Assembly (NCBI RefSeq): GCF_007855645.1
Contig: NZ_CP042261.1
Location: 1,569,501-1,633,500 of the forward strand
Source of the DNA: Qingshengfaniella alkalisoli
GTDB taxonomy: Bacteria; Pseudomonadota; Alphaproteobacteria; Rhodobacterales; Rhodobacteraceae
DNA length: 64,000 nucleotides
Direction of reading: 5' to 3'
Every line of letters begins with the position of its first letter. The first letter of the stretch is position 1. A model generated the notes under the pieces. It did not search any database. It was not told where the DNA came from and was given only the letters and a program-made list of their open reading frames with translations. This document shows, piece after piece, positions 56,506 through 64,000 of the stretch. Position numbers and translations under genes: made by a program.

Positions 56506-57774
56506 ATGCGCTACATGGCCACATATGACTTCATGGAAACCGTGCGCAACACCAACCAGTGGCTGGGGGCGACGGCGCGTGCATTTGCATCATATCCAGC
56601 CACCGGCCTCGCCCCGTCACCCGCCTTCCAGATGATGGCCGCCTGGGGCGAAGTAACCGAGCGCAGTTTTGCGCGGATGGTCGCCAAGCCCGACTGGGGC
56701 ATCCAAAGCGTCGTCGGCGAAGACGGACGCGACCACGTGGTCGCCACGCGGGTTCTGGTCGAACGCCCTTTCGGCGACCTGATCAAATTCGATGTGCAGG
56801 GCCTCGCGGAGCGCAAGCGCAAGGTACTTCTCGTCGCGCCGATGTCGGGCCACTACGCAACGCTCATGCGGTCCACGGTCGTCAGCCTGCTGCCCGACTG
56901 CGAGGTCTATGTTACCGACTGGCACAATGCCCGCGACATCCCCGTATCCAAGGGCAAATTCGACGTAGAGGACTATTCGCTCTACCTGTCTGATTTCATC
57001 GAGCATCTGGGTTCCGACATCCATGTGATCGCGGTTTGCCAACCGGCGCCACTCGCCTTGACCGCAACGGCTTACCTCGCGGACAAGAATCCTGACGCGC
57101 AACCGCGCAGCCTGACACTGATCGGCGGTCCTATCGACCCTGACGCCGCGCCGACCGAGGTCACCGATTTCGGCCACCGCGTGAGCATGGGACAACTGCA
57201 CGAGATGACGATCCAGCGGGTCGGTTTCAAATATGCAGGTTCCGGACGGATGGTCTATCCTGGACTACTGCAACTGACATCCTTCATGTCCATGAACGCC
57301 GAGCGTCACGGCAAGGCCTTTTTCGACCAGATGCTCCGCGTCGCAAAGGGTGAGGCCAGCGACCACGACCATCATAACCGCTTCTACGACGAATATCTGG
57401 CCGTGATGGATATGACCGCCGAGTTTTACCTCAGCACCGTCCAGCGCATCTTCAAGAACCGTGAAGTCGCGCGCAATGCCTTCAAGGTCAAAGGCGAGCA
57501 TGTGGACATAGGCAAGATCACCAATGTTGCCGTGAAAATCGTGGAAGGCGAGCGGGACGACATCAGCGCGCCGGGCCAGTGCCTTGCCGCGCTTGACCTT
57601 CTGACAGGTCTGCCGGACAGCAAGAAGGCCAGTCACTTGGAACCGGGTGCTGGGCATTACGGCATTTTCGCGGGTAAGAGCTGGCGCAACAACATTCGGC
57701 CGCTGGTGCTGGAGTTCATTGACGCCAATTCCAAATCGCAGCCAGCGTCCAGGAAAACCACCAACGCAGCTTGA
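56506..57774 (+). CDS. phaZ: Intracellular poly(3-hydroxybutyrate) depolymerase
   Basis: Mobilises stored PHB. The 422-residue alpha/beta-hydrolase-like protein matches the PhaZa1 type: the nucleophile is Cys178 in VCQPAPLALTA (a cysteine, not the serine of extracellular depolymerases), with aspartate in GERDDISAPGQ and histidine in PGAGHYGIF as the likely triad. There is no signal peptide, consistent with action on native granules. It is divergent from phaC. Its stop overlaps (TTGA) a possible TTG start of the following hydrolase. Confidence 0.93.
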   Translation: MRYMATYDFMETVRNTNQWLGATARAFASYPATGLAPSPAFQMMAAWGEVTERSFARMVAKPDWGIQSVVGEDGRDHVVATRVLVERPFGDLIKFDVQGLAERKRKVLLVAPMSGHYATLMRSTVVSLLPDCEVYVTDWHNARDIPVSKGKFDVEDYSLYLSDFIEHLGSDIHVIAVCQPAPLALTATAYLADKNPDAQPRSLTLIGGPIDPDAAPTEVTDFGHRVSMGQLHEMTIQRVGFKYAGSGRMVYPGLLQLTSFMSMNAERHGKAFFDQMLRVAKGEASDHDHHNRFYDEYLAVMDMTAEFYLSTVQRIFKNREVARNAFKVKGEHVDIGKITNVAVKIVEGERDDISAPGQCLAALDLLTGLPDSKKASHLEPGAGHYGIFAGKSWRNNIRPLVLEFIDANSKSQPASRKTTNAA

Positions 57775-57779
57775 CCGAT

Positions 57780-58550
57780 ATGACACCTGAGTTTCTGACG
57801 ACAGCGCAAGGGCGCCGTCTTGCCTATCATTGCATCGGTGGTTCTGGCCCCGGCATCGTATTCCTCGGCGGCTTCAAGTCCGACATGGAAGGCACCAAAG
57901 CCGTTCATCTTGAAGACTGGGCCAAACGGGAGGGCCGAGCCTTCTTGCGGTTCGACTACTCTGGCCATGGTCAGTCGGAGGGCACATTCGACCGAGGCTG
58001 CATTGGCGATTGGGCTGAGGACGCTATTGAAGCCATCAATCGATTGACCCGCGGGCCACAAATTCTGGTCGGGTCATCCATGGGTGGCTGGATTTCATTG
58101 TTATGCACCCAACGGATCAGCGCTAAGATCGCAGGTTTGGTCACCATAGCAGCCGCACCCGATTTCACCGAGGATAGCATGTGGGCCGGGTTCTCTGATT
58201 CCCAGAAAGCGGAATTGGACCTCAATGGTCGTGTCCTTCTACCCAGCGACTATGGCGAGCCCTATGTGATCACGCAGCACCTGATCGAAGACGGGCGCAA
58301 CCATCTGGTTCTACGCAGCCCACTGCCGCTGGCATTCCCCGTCCGCTTCCTGCAAGGTACCGCCGATGCAGATGTCAGCCGCGCCACGGCTCTGCGCCTG
58401 CTGGATCACGCGGAAGGCCAGGACCTGCGACTGATCCTCGTAGACGGCGCAGATCATCGTTTCTCATCAAATGATTGCCTTGACCTGATCGAAACCTCTA
58501 TCAAGGAGGTGATTGATCGGGTGGAGGCAAAGGCATGCTCGTCGTCCTGA
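57780..58550 (+). CDS. Alpha/beta hydrolase (ABHD10-like)
   Basis: A 256-residue esterase-type enzyme. The serine nucleophile lies in GSSMGGWISLL, the aspartate in LQGTADADVS, and the histidine in DGADHRFSSNDC; FLGGFKSDMEGTKAVHLEDWA and the RFDYSGHGQSEG strand are close to the ABHD10-type group. The start is ATG 57780, or TTG 57771 overlapping the phaZ stop. It follows phaZ directly and is coupled to the next hydrolase by a 16-base overlap, so an oligomer- or ester-cleaving role next to PHB mobilisation is possible. The substrate is unproven. Confidence 0.82.
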   Translation: MTPEFLTTAQGRRLAYHCIGGSGPGIVFLGGFKSDMEGTKAVHLEDWAKREGRAFLRFDYSGHGQSEGTFDRGCIGDWAEDAIEAINRLTRGPQILVGSSMGGWISLLCTQRISAKIAGLVTIAAAPDFTEDSMWAGFSDSQKAELDLNGRVLLPSDYGEPYVITQHLIEDGRNHLVLRSPLPLAFPVRFLQGTADADVSRATALRLLDHAEGQDLRLILVDGADHRFSSNDCLDLIETSIKEVIDRVEAKACSSS

Positions 58551-59515
58551 AGTGGCTCTTGCTCGCCGTTCTCGTCCTTGGGGCGGCACTTTCCAGTTTG
58601 TGGGTGATCATCCCGAAGGAAGAGATCGACCCCACCCGCAGGATCGATTCCGCCACCATCGGAGAAAACCTCGATGCGTGGCTCGCCGAGAAAGAACGCA
58701 TGCAACCCGGCCTGAGGGATGGCGCGCAAAAGCAGATCATCTGGGCAGGCCAGACCGACGCGCAAACCCCTTTAAGTATCGTTTATCTCCACGGGTTCTC
58801 CGCCAGCGCGCAAGAGCTTTCGCCCGTTCCACAGCAGATCGCCGAGAACCTTGGCGCAAATCTGTACCTGTCCCGGCTTACAGGTCACGGCGTCGACAGC
58901 GATGAACTGGGCAAGGCGCTTCCCAACGACTGGATTGACGATCTGTCAGAGGCTATCGCCATCGGTCGACGCATCGGCGAGCGGGTGATCCTCATTGGCA
59001 CCTCGATGGGGGGTGCCTTGACTGCAATCGGTGCCCAGCAGTCCCCGGACGACCTTGCAGGAGTTGTCATGCTTTCCCCCGGTTTTCGCCTGAAGGGTAT
59101 CGCGGGCGCCAGTATCGAATGGCCCGGCGCACGCATATGGGGTCCTTGGCTGGTCGGTGAAGAACGGGGCTTCGAGCCGCGCAACGACGCCCACGCCGCG
59201 CATTGGACCAACCGCTATCCGACCGAAGCGCTTGCATCGCTGGGGGCGGTCTCCCGCTACGCCAGATCCATGGATGTCGAGGCCATCGACGTCCCCGCCT
59301 TGTTCTTTGTCGCACAAGGGGACACGGTAGCCGACCCCAAGACGACACGTCAGCTCGCTGCGGATTGGGGCGGCCCACATGAAATCGTGCCGGTTGTCAT
59401 GGCCGAAGGCGACGACCCGGATGCGCATGTTCTTGCAGGCGACGCGCTTTCCCCGGGCCAAACCGCACGCACCGTGTCGATCATCACAAGTTGGGCGCGA
59501 GACCTGCATAACTAG
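58535..59515 (+). CDS. Alpha/beta hydrolase with N-terminal membrane anchor
   Basis: A 326-residue protein with one hydrophobic N-terminal segment (about residues 3-25) that is an anchor or uncleaved signal, then a hydrolase domain with YLHGFSASAQEL (oxyanion strand), nucleophile in LIGTSMGGALTA, an acid in VAQGDTVADPKTT and a histidine (ALSPGQ region, DPDAHVLAG). It begins inside the end of the previous hydrolase gene. It resembles carboxylesterase/lysophospholipase-type proteins. The pairing with a cytosolic hydrolase beside phaZ is notable, but the substrate is unknown. Confidence 0.8.
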   Translation: MLVVLKWLLLAVLVLGAALSSLWVIIPKEEIDPTRRIDSATIGENLDAWLAEKERMQPGLRDGAQKQIIWAGQTDAQTPLSIVYLHGFSASAQELSPVPQQIAENLGANLYLSRLTGHGVDSDELGKALPNDWIDDLSEAIAIGRRIGERVILIGTSMGGALTAIGAQQSPDDLAGVVMLSPGFRLKGIAGASIEWPGARIWGPWLVGEERGFEPRNDAHAAHWTNRYPTEALASLGAVSRYARSMDVEAIDVPALFFVAQGDTVADPKTTRQLAADWGGPHEIVPVVMAEGDDPDAHVLAGDALSPGQTARTVSIITSWARDLHN

Positions 59516-59551
59516 CGCCGGCCGCACTGAACCCACGCATGAAGACCAAGT

Positions 59552-59627
<76 letters not shown>

Positions 59628-59697
59628 CTGACGATTGGTTTGCTAAAGACCGATTGGATTGTCAATATTCAGGGGCACAACAAGAAAGGACACAAAC

Positions 59698-60258
59698 GTG
59701 CCGGCCAGCTACTTCTTCGGATATGGTTCACTCGTCAATCTCAACACGCACAGCTATCCGGCGACGCGCCCCTGTTCACTGGACGGATGGCGGCGCAAAT
59801 GGTGCGGAGTTGCCGGGCGTGGCCCTGCCCTTCTCTCGGTCCGGCCGGTTTCAGGCCAACGGATCGACGGAATGACGGCGCAGGTACCCGGTAATGATTG
59901 GGCCGCGCTCGACCAGCGCGAAAGCGGCTACGGACGGCACGCGGCCCGGTCGGTGTCCGGCTTGGACGTACAGGTCTATCAGGTACGGGACGACATCGAG
60001 CTTAGTGACACCGCTGCCCCCATCTTGCTCAGCTATCTTGATGTTGTTGTTCAAGGCTTTCTGACCCATTTCGGCGAAGATGGCGTCGCACGGTTTTTTG
60101 CCTCGACGGATAACTGGGATCGTCCTGTCCTGGATGACAGGCACACGCCGCGATACCCCCGGCACCAGAAACTGTCAGAAAACGAAACCGTGCAGGTGGA
60201 CGCCCACCTGCACGAGCTTGGTATTCATCCGGTCAGGCAGCTGCACAACGCGATCTGA
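59698..60258 (+). CDS. Gamma-glutamylcyclotransferase-like protein
   Basis: A 186-residue protein with the GGCT fold signature YFFGYGSLVN (residues 5-14, the YGSL loop) and a candidate catalytic glutamate at Glu75 in LDQRESGYGR. The start is GTG at 59698, with AAAGGA 7 bases upstream; an in-frame ATG at 59659 would add an unlike 13-residue leader. Members release 5-oxoproline from gamma-glutamyl amino acids or amines, or belong to a related ChaC or AIG2 branch. A link to the GS-like gamma-glutamyl ligase at 50670 is possible but unproven. Confidence 0.78.
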   Translation: MPASYFFGYGSLVNLNTHSYPATRPCSLDGWRRKWCGVAGRGPALLSVRPVSGQRIDGMTAQVPGNDWAALDQRESGYGRHAARSVSGLDVQVYQVRDDIELSDTAAPILLSYLDVVVQGFLTHFGEDGVARFFASTDNWDRPVLDDRHTPRYPRHQKLSENETVQVDAHLHELGIHPVRQLHNAI

Positions 60259-60264
60259 GGCGCC

Positions 60265-61587
60265 CTAAACTTTGCGCGGAAGGGCCCGCATCAAGGGCAT
60301 GAAATCACCCATGTCTGGCCCGTGCGCCCGCCCAGTCAGGGCCTTGCGCAACGGCATGAACAGGCCTCGACCCTTGCGGCCCGTCTTGGCTTTCACCTCA
60401 TCGGTCCACAGTTTCCATGTGGTATCGTCAAAGGGGCCTTCAGGCAAAAGCGCCATGGCCTCGTCAATGAATGCGGCATCTTCAGGGTCCACTTGCATCT
60501 CGGCCCCTTCCGATACAATCGCCCACCATTCGGTCAAGTCATTCATTCCGTTGATGTTATCGCGCATCACCAGCCAGAAACGTTCGGCCTGATCCGCAGC
60601 CACACCCTGTGCCAAGACTCGGTCACGCACCGCTTCAAAGGGCTGGCTCGCAAGGACACGGGCGGTCATTGGCACGAGGTCTGCCTCATCGAACTTGGTC
60701 GGAGCGGATCCGAAATGGGCAATATCGAAACCGTCCACCAACTCGTCGATCGAACCACGCAGTTCAACCGGATCGGACGATCCGAGCCGAGCCATCAAGC
60801 TCAGCAGCGCCATAGGCTCGATTCCCTTTGCACGCATATCACGGATCGAAAGGGTGCCCAGCCGCTTGGACAGGGCTTCACCCTGCGGCCCTGTCAACAG
60901 GGAATGGTGGGCAAACCGTGGTGCCGCGCCGCCAAGCGCTTCGATCATTTGAATCTGCGTCGCCGTGTTGGTCACATGGTCGGAGCCGCGCACGACATCC
61001 GTGACGCCCATCTCAATGTCGTCCACAACAGAGGCGAGCGTATACAGCACCTGACCGTCGCCGCGGATCAGAACGGGATCAGACACACTCGCCGCGTCGA
61101 TCGAGATGTCACCGAGAATACCGTCCTGCCACTCGATGCGCTCGTGATTGAGCAGGAATCGCCAGTGGCCCGACCGGCCTTCGCGCAGCTTGGCCTTTTC
61201 TTCATCGGTCAGAGCCAGTGCGGATCGATCATACACGGGTGGCTTACCCATGTTGAGCTGCTTCTTGCGCTTCAGATCCAGCTCTGTCGGCGTCTCGAAC
61301 GCCTCGTAGAACCGGCCCATGTCGCGCAGTTTGTCAGCGGCCTCGGCGTACCGGTCCAGGCGGTCGGACTGACGCTCGATGCGGTCCCATATCAGGCCCA
61401 GCCATTCGAGATCTTCCTTGATGGCATCGATATATTCTTCCCTGGACCGCTCCGGATCCGTGTCGTCGATGCGCAGGATGAAGGTGCCCCCCGATTGTCG
61501 CGCGATCAGGAAGTTGAACAGCGCGGTGCGCAGGTTGCCAATATGAATGTATCCCGTCGGGGACGGGGCAAAACGCGTCGTGGTCAT
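60265..61587 (-). CDS. gltX: Glutamyl-tRNA synthetase
   Basis: Class I synthetase of 440 residues that charges tRNA-Glu (and possibly tRNA-Gln). The first motif is HIGN (residues 15-18) in place of HIGH; this form is common in alphaproteobacteria. The KMSKS-like loop is LSKRLG in GEALSKRLGTL. A catalytic core of FAPSPTGYIHIGNLRTALFN and FILRIDDTDPERS and a short anticodon-binding domain follow. The length is at the short end for GltX. It lies convergent with the GGCT-like gene, 6 bases apart, and divergent from the zincin gene. Confidence 0.93.
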   Translation of the reverse strand: MTTTRFAPSPTGYIHIGNLRTALFNFLIARQSGGTFILRIDDTDPERSREEYIDAIKEDLEWLGLIWDRIERQSDRLDRYAEAADKLRDMGRFYEAFETPTELDLKRKKQLNMGKPPVYDRSALALTDEEKAKLREGRSGHWRFLLNHERIEWQDGILGDISIDAASVSDPVLIRGDGQVLYTLASVVDDIEMGVTDVVRGSDHVTNTATQIQMIEALGGAAPRFAHHSLLTGPQGEALSKRLGTLSIRDMRAKGIEPMALLSLMARLGSSDPVELRGSIDELVDGFDIAHFGSAPTKFDEADLVPMTARVLASQPFEAVRDRVLAQGVAADQAERFWLVMRDNINGMNDLTEWWAIVSEGAEMQVDPEDAAFIDEAMALLPEGPFDDTTWKLWTDEVKAKTGRKGRGLFMPLRKALTGRAHGPDMGDFMPLMRALPRKV

Positions 61588-61649
61588 GTCAGGCTCCTTC
61601 AGGCGCAGACCTCTTTCACAAGCGCCCGCTTTTGTCCATATCCTGCGCT

Positions 61650-62060
61650 ATGACAGATCAAAGTGACACTGGGCTCGCCCCCTCATCCGACGACATCTAC
61701 ACCTTGGCACGTGCAGCGATTGAAGCGATCCCTGCACCCCATGCCCCCGCAGCACGTCAAATTGCCCTGCGAGTGGCAGAGCTTGCCGATGACAGCATGC
61801 TCGAGGAGTTGAAGATCGACGACCCCTTTTCGCTGACGGGCTTATATGACGGCATTCCGCTTACGGAAAAGTCGGTGATGGATCAGCCGATGGGACCGGA
61901 CACGATCTGGCTGTTTCGCCGTGCGATTCTGGACGAGTGGATCGAAAGGGGAAACGTGTCATTGGCCGATCTGGTTAGCCATATTGTCGTCCACGAAGTC
62001 GCGCATCATTTCGGTTGGAACGATGAAGATATCTCGCGTGTAGACCAATGGTGGCTGTGA
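61650..62060 (+). CDS. Small metallopeptidase (zincin, PF06262 type)
   Basis: A 136-residue protein with one zinc motif HEVAHHFGWND (His115, Glu116, His119, and downstream Asp125 as a candidate third ligand). It fits the minimal zincin family PF06262. It lacks a signal peptide, so it is cytosolic. The catalytic glutamate is present, so it could be active, but no substrate is known. It is divergent from gltX (62 bases between starts) and 63 bases ahead of the MBL-fold gene. Confidence 0.8.
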   Translation: MTDQSDTGLAPSSDDIYTLARAAIEAIPAPHAPAARQIALRVAELADDSMLEELKIDDPFSLTGLYDGIPLTEKSVMDQPMGPDTIWLFRRAILDEWIERGNVSLADLVSHIVVHEVAHHFGWNDEDISRVDQWWL

Positions 62061-62123
62061 TCCGATGGGGAGCAATATCCGTATCGGTGTGGTAGGCTAC
62101 CGCCAGAAACAGGGAGAACAAAC

Positions 62124-63044
62124 ATGTCCAAGCTTACCCGCCGACAAGCTCTTGCTTCCGCAGCCGCGCTTCCGCTCGCCTCGACAGGCGTGACCATGGC
62201 CAGCGCTGCAACCGACATCAAGGAACCAAGCTTGAACACCTTCAAGCGCTTCCGCCATGGAGATTTTTCCATGACCGTATTGCTTGCGGGCACAGCGACG
62301 CGCGAAGAGCCTCATAGTATTTTCGGCCTGAATGCATCGCCGGATGAATTTAGCCAGGTCTCCACGGAAAACTTCATCCCCGATGACAAGGCACAGTTCT
62401 TTTTCACGCCGACGCTGGTCAACACGGGTTCTGAACTCATCCTTTTCGACACGGGATTGAACGCTGACGGGATCACCGGCGTCCTTGGCGATGCAGGCTA
62501 CACTCCGGATCAGATCGACACCGTGGTGATTACGCACATGCATGGCGACCATATCGGCGGCCTGATGACCGATGCGGGAGACCCGACCTTTCCCAATGCG
62601 CGTTTCGTCACCGGTTCTGTCGAACACAATTATTGGGCAGAGCAAGACAATGACGGCTTCAAGGCCAAGGTTGCCCCGCTCAACGACAAGATGACCTTCC
62701 TGGAAGGCGGAGGCGAGGTCGCGTCAGGCATGACCGCAATCGAAGCATTCGGTCATACGCCCGGTCATATGGCCTACCACGTCGAAAGCGCAGGTCAGGA
62801 GCTGACACTGATCGCCGACACGGCGAACCACTATGTCTGGTCACTGGGATACCCCGATTGGGAGGTCAGCTTCGACGTGGATAAGGAAATGGCCGCAGCA
62901 ACTCGGCGCGGTCTGCTCGAACAGCTATCATCAGAGCGCACCCCCTTCATCGGCTATCACATGCCATTCCCAGCTTTGGGTTATGCAGCCAAGCGTGATG
63001 ACGGATTCCGTTTCGTTCCGTCAAGCTACCAGACCATGCTGTAG
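62124..63044 (+). CDS. MBL-fold metallo-hydrolase with twin-arginine signal
   Basis: A 306-residue metallo-beta-lactamase-fold enzyme. The N-terminus (SKLTRRQALASAAALPLAS) is a Tat-type signal peptide with TRRQ, cleaved after about residue 28, so the mature enzyme would be folded in the cytoplasm and exported. The HxHxDH motif is His138, His140, Asp142, His143; a further histidine in FGHTPGHM, the bridging aspartate in LIADTA and a last histidine in YHMPFP complete two zinc sites. It resembles secreted lactonase-like enzymes of the AHL-lactonase subclass, but no such assignment is proven. It lies convergent with nadE. Confidence 0.83.
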   Translation: MSKLTRRQALASAAALPLASTGVTMASAATDIKEPSLNTFKRFRHGDFSMTVLLAGTATREEPHSIFGLNASPDEFSQVSTENFIPDDKAQFFFTPTLVNTGSELILFDTGLNADGITGVLGDAGYTPDQIDTVVITHMHGDHIGGLMTDAGDPTFPNARFVTGSVEHNYWAEQDNDGFKAKVAPLNDKMTFLEGGGEVASGMTAIEAFGHTPGHMAYHVESAGQELTLIADTANHYVWSLGYPDWEVSFDVDKEMAAATRRGLLEQLSSERTPFIGYHMPFPALGYAAKRDDGFRFVPSSYQTML

Positions 63045-63058
63045 CGTCGGCCCATTTG

Positions 63059-63084
63059 CCGGGGGCAGGTTCGCCTACCCCCGG
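63059..63084. terminator. Inverted repeat between MBL-fold gene and nadE
   Basis: Stem CCGGGGG/CCCCCGG with an imperfect inner extension and a TTCG loop, overlapping the end of nadE (63075). No clear T-run on either side; may serve as a shared convergent terminator. Confidence 0.35.
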
Positions 63085-64000
63085 TCGCGCCACCTGTTCA
63101 CGATCGGATAGCGACGATCCAGCCAGAAGGCACGTTTCGTCAATCGCGTCCCGGGGGCTGATTGGAAGCGCTTGTATTCAGACGTGTAGATCAGCCCTTC
63201 AACTTTGCGCACAACATCCTCGTCAAATCCTTCCGCAACAACCTCGGCCAATGACAAATCCAGATCAACCAGCATCTCCAGGATGCGGTCGAGTTGATCG
63301 TAGGGCGGCAAGCTGTCTTCGTCCTTCTGATCTTCCCGCAACTCGGCACTTGGCGGCTTGTCGATGATGCGCGGCGCGATCACCTCTCCCTCCGGCCCCA
63401 TCATCCATGGACGGTGATTGACATTTCGCCAGCGGCAGGTCTCGAACACCCGCGTCTTGTAGAGATCCTTGATCGGATTGTATCCACCCGCCATGTCGCC
63501 ATAAATCGTCGCGTAGCCAACTGCGACTTCGGACTTGTTGCCGGTCGTCAGAAGCATCTCTCCCAGCTTGTTGCTCAGCGCCATCAAGAGCACGCCGCGC
63601 AGGCGCGACTGGATGTTTTCCTCGGTCAGATCAGGAGCCAGACCGTCAAACAGTGGTTCCAGCACCTTCGTCACCGCCGCGCGAGGCTCCGAGATGGGAA
63701 CGGTGTCCAGCTTGCATCCCAGCGCATTCGCGACGCTCGCGGCGTCGTCGAGCGACTCCCGTGACGTGTATTCGGACGGCAGCATGATGCAATGGACGTT
63801 CTCAGGCCCGAGCGCATCCGCCGCGATGACGGCGACAAGTGCGCTATCCACGCCGCCGGACAACCCCAGGACGACCTTCGAGAAGCCCGATTTGCGCATA
63901 TAGTCGCGCAGGGTTTCGACCATCGCGCGATAGTCCTGCTCCCATTCGCCGGGCAGCGGTGCCAGCTCGCCCTGCTTGACGCGCCAACCGTCCTCAGTCT
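63075..64000 (-). CDS. nadE: Glutamine-dependent NAD+ synthetase, C-terminal part
   Basis: Makes NAD+ from nicotinic acid adenine dinucleotide, ATP and glutamine or ammonia. The visible 308 residues cover the NAD synthase domain and its run-in: ATP-pyrophosphatase P-loop LGLSGGVDSALVAV, the CIMLPSEYTSRESLDDA block, TTGNKSEVAVGYATIYGDMAGGYNPIKDLYK and the C-terminal helix region. The frame continues beyond base 64000, which fits the two-domain enzyme with an N-terminal nitrilase-type glutaminase; that half is outside the window. An ATG at 63923 lies within the gene and is not the start. Confidence 0.93.
   Translation of the reverse strand, partial: TEDGWRVKQGELAPLPGEWEQDYRAMVETLRDYMRKSGFSKVVLGLSGGVDSALVAVIAADALGPENVHCIMLPSEYTSRESLDDAASVANALGCKLDTVPISEPRAAVTKVLEPLFDGLAPDLTEENIQSRLRGVLLMALSNKLGEMLLTTGNKSEVAVGYATIYGDMAGGYNPIKDLYKTRVFETCRWRNVNHRPWMMGPEGEVIAPRIIDKPPSAELREDQKDEDSLPPYDQLDRILEMLVDLDLSLAEVVAEGFDEDVVRKVEGLIYTSEYKRFQSAPGTRLTKRAFWLDRRYPIVNRWRDRG

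Noticed and set aside
60322-61653. Plus-strand ORF of about 443 codons opposite gltX
   Set aside because: It mirrors gltX, which has full synthetase motifs on the minus strand; no start signal or family pattern is visible on the plus strand.

Overview
The window reads as ordinary chromosome of an alphaproteobacterium of the Rhodobacterales (Roseobacter group). Evidence: high GC, tightly packed genes with many 4-base stop/start overlaps, alphaproteobacterial gene neighbourhoods (hdaA-ppk1-ppx, pccB...pccA-mcm, phaC-phaP-phaR, hflKC-degP), a short-type ProS and an aerobic-style cob gene set. I see no insertion sequence, prophage, integrase, CRISPR array or rRNA gene, and no intergenic stretch longer than about 180 bases. 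The species cannot be named from this alone.

Layout. 1-3.5 kb: end of truA, then a one-component regulator facing a tungstate ABC transporter (tupB-tupC-tupA). 3.5-11.2 kb: late cobalamin synthesis and nucleotide-loop assembly (cobU, cobD, cobC, cobQ, cobA, cobT, cobS, an alpha-ribazole phosphatase-like gene) with one GNAT gene inside. 11.2-19.4 kb: ychF, an unusual hexapeptide acyltransferase fused to an apparent alpha/alpha-toroid domain, the lipoprotein-release ABC genes lolD/lolC, proS, an AI-2E-type membrane protein and hdaA. 19.4-23.9 kb: polyphosphate metabolism (ppk1, ppx) and a TerB/J-domain co-chaperone. 24-33.1 kb: propionyl-CoA to succinyl-CoA genes (pccB, pccA, mcm) with ridA, two coupled unknown genes, two small glycine-rich lipoproteins, a VOC-type protein and an opposite-strand DUF4174 gene. 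33.2-46.6 kb: housekeeping and envelope genes (Bcr/CflA-like efflux, FG-GAP protein, ferredoxin, degP, DUF2065, hflC, hflK, gor, rpiA, thiamine diphosphokinase, DUF2842, purA, secG, pyrG). 46.7-53.3 kb: a TerB protein, then a polar amino-acid ABC transporter followed by a glutamine-synthetase-family ligase and a DegT-type aminotransferase. 53.3-59.5 kb: the polyhydroxyalkanoate cluster (phaR, phaP, phaC, phaZ) and two alpha/beta hydrolases. 59.5-64 kb: tRNA-Ala(CGC), a gamma-glutamylcyclotransferase-like gene, gltX, a small zincin, a Tat-type MBL-fold hydrolase and the 3' part of nadE.

Functional links: the cobalamin genes make the cofactor that methylmalonyl-CoA mutase needs, so the first third and the propionate segment are biochemically connected. 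Propionyl-CoA and acetyl-CoA metabolism also meets the polyhydroxyalkanoate cluster, where a promoter with two CTGC-N3-GCAG elements in front of phaP points to direct PhaR control. I found no clear new defence or mobile system. The least explained items are the acyltransferase/toroid fusion, the ABC-ligase-aminotransferase cluster, the coupled unknown genes in the propionate segment, and several palindromes in front of genes.
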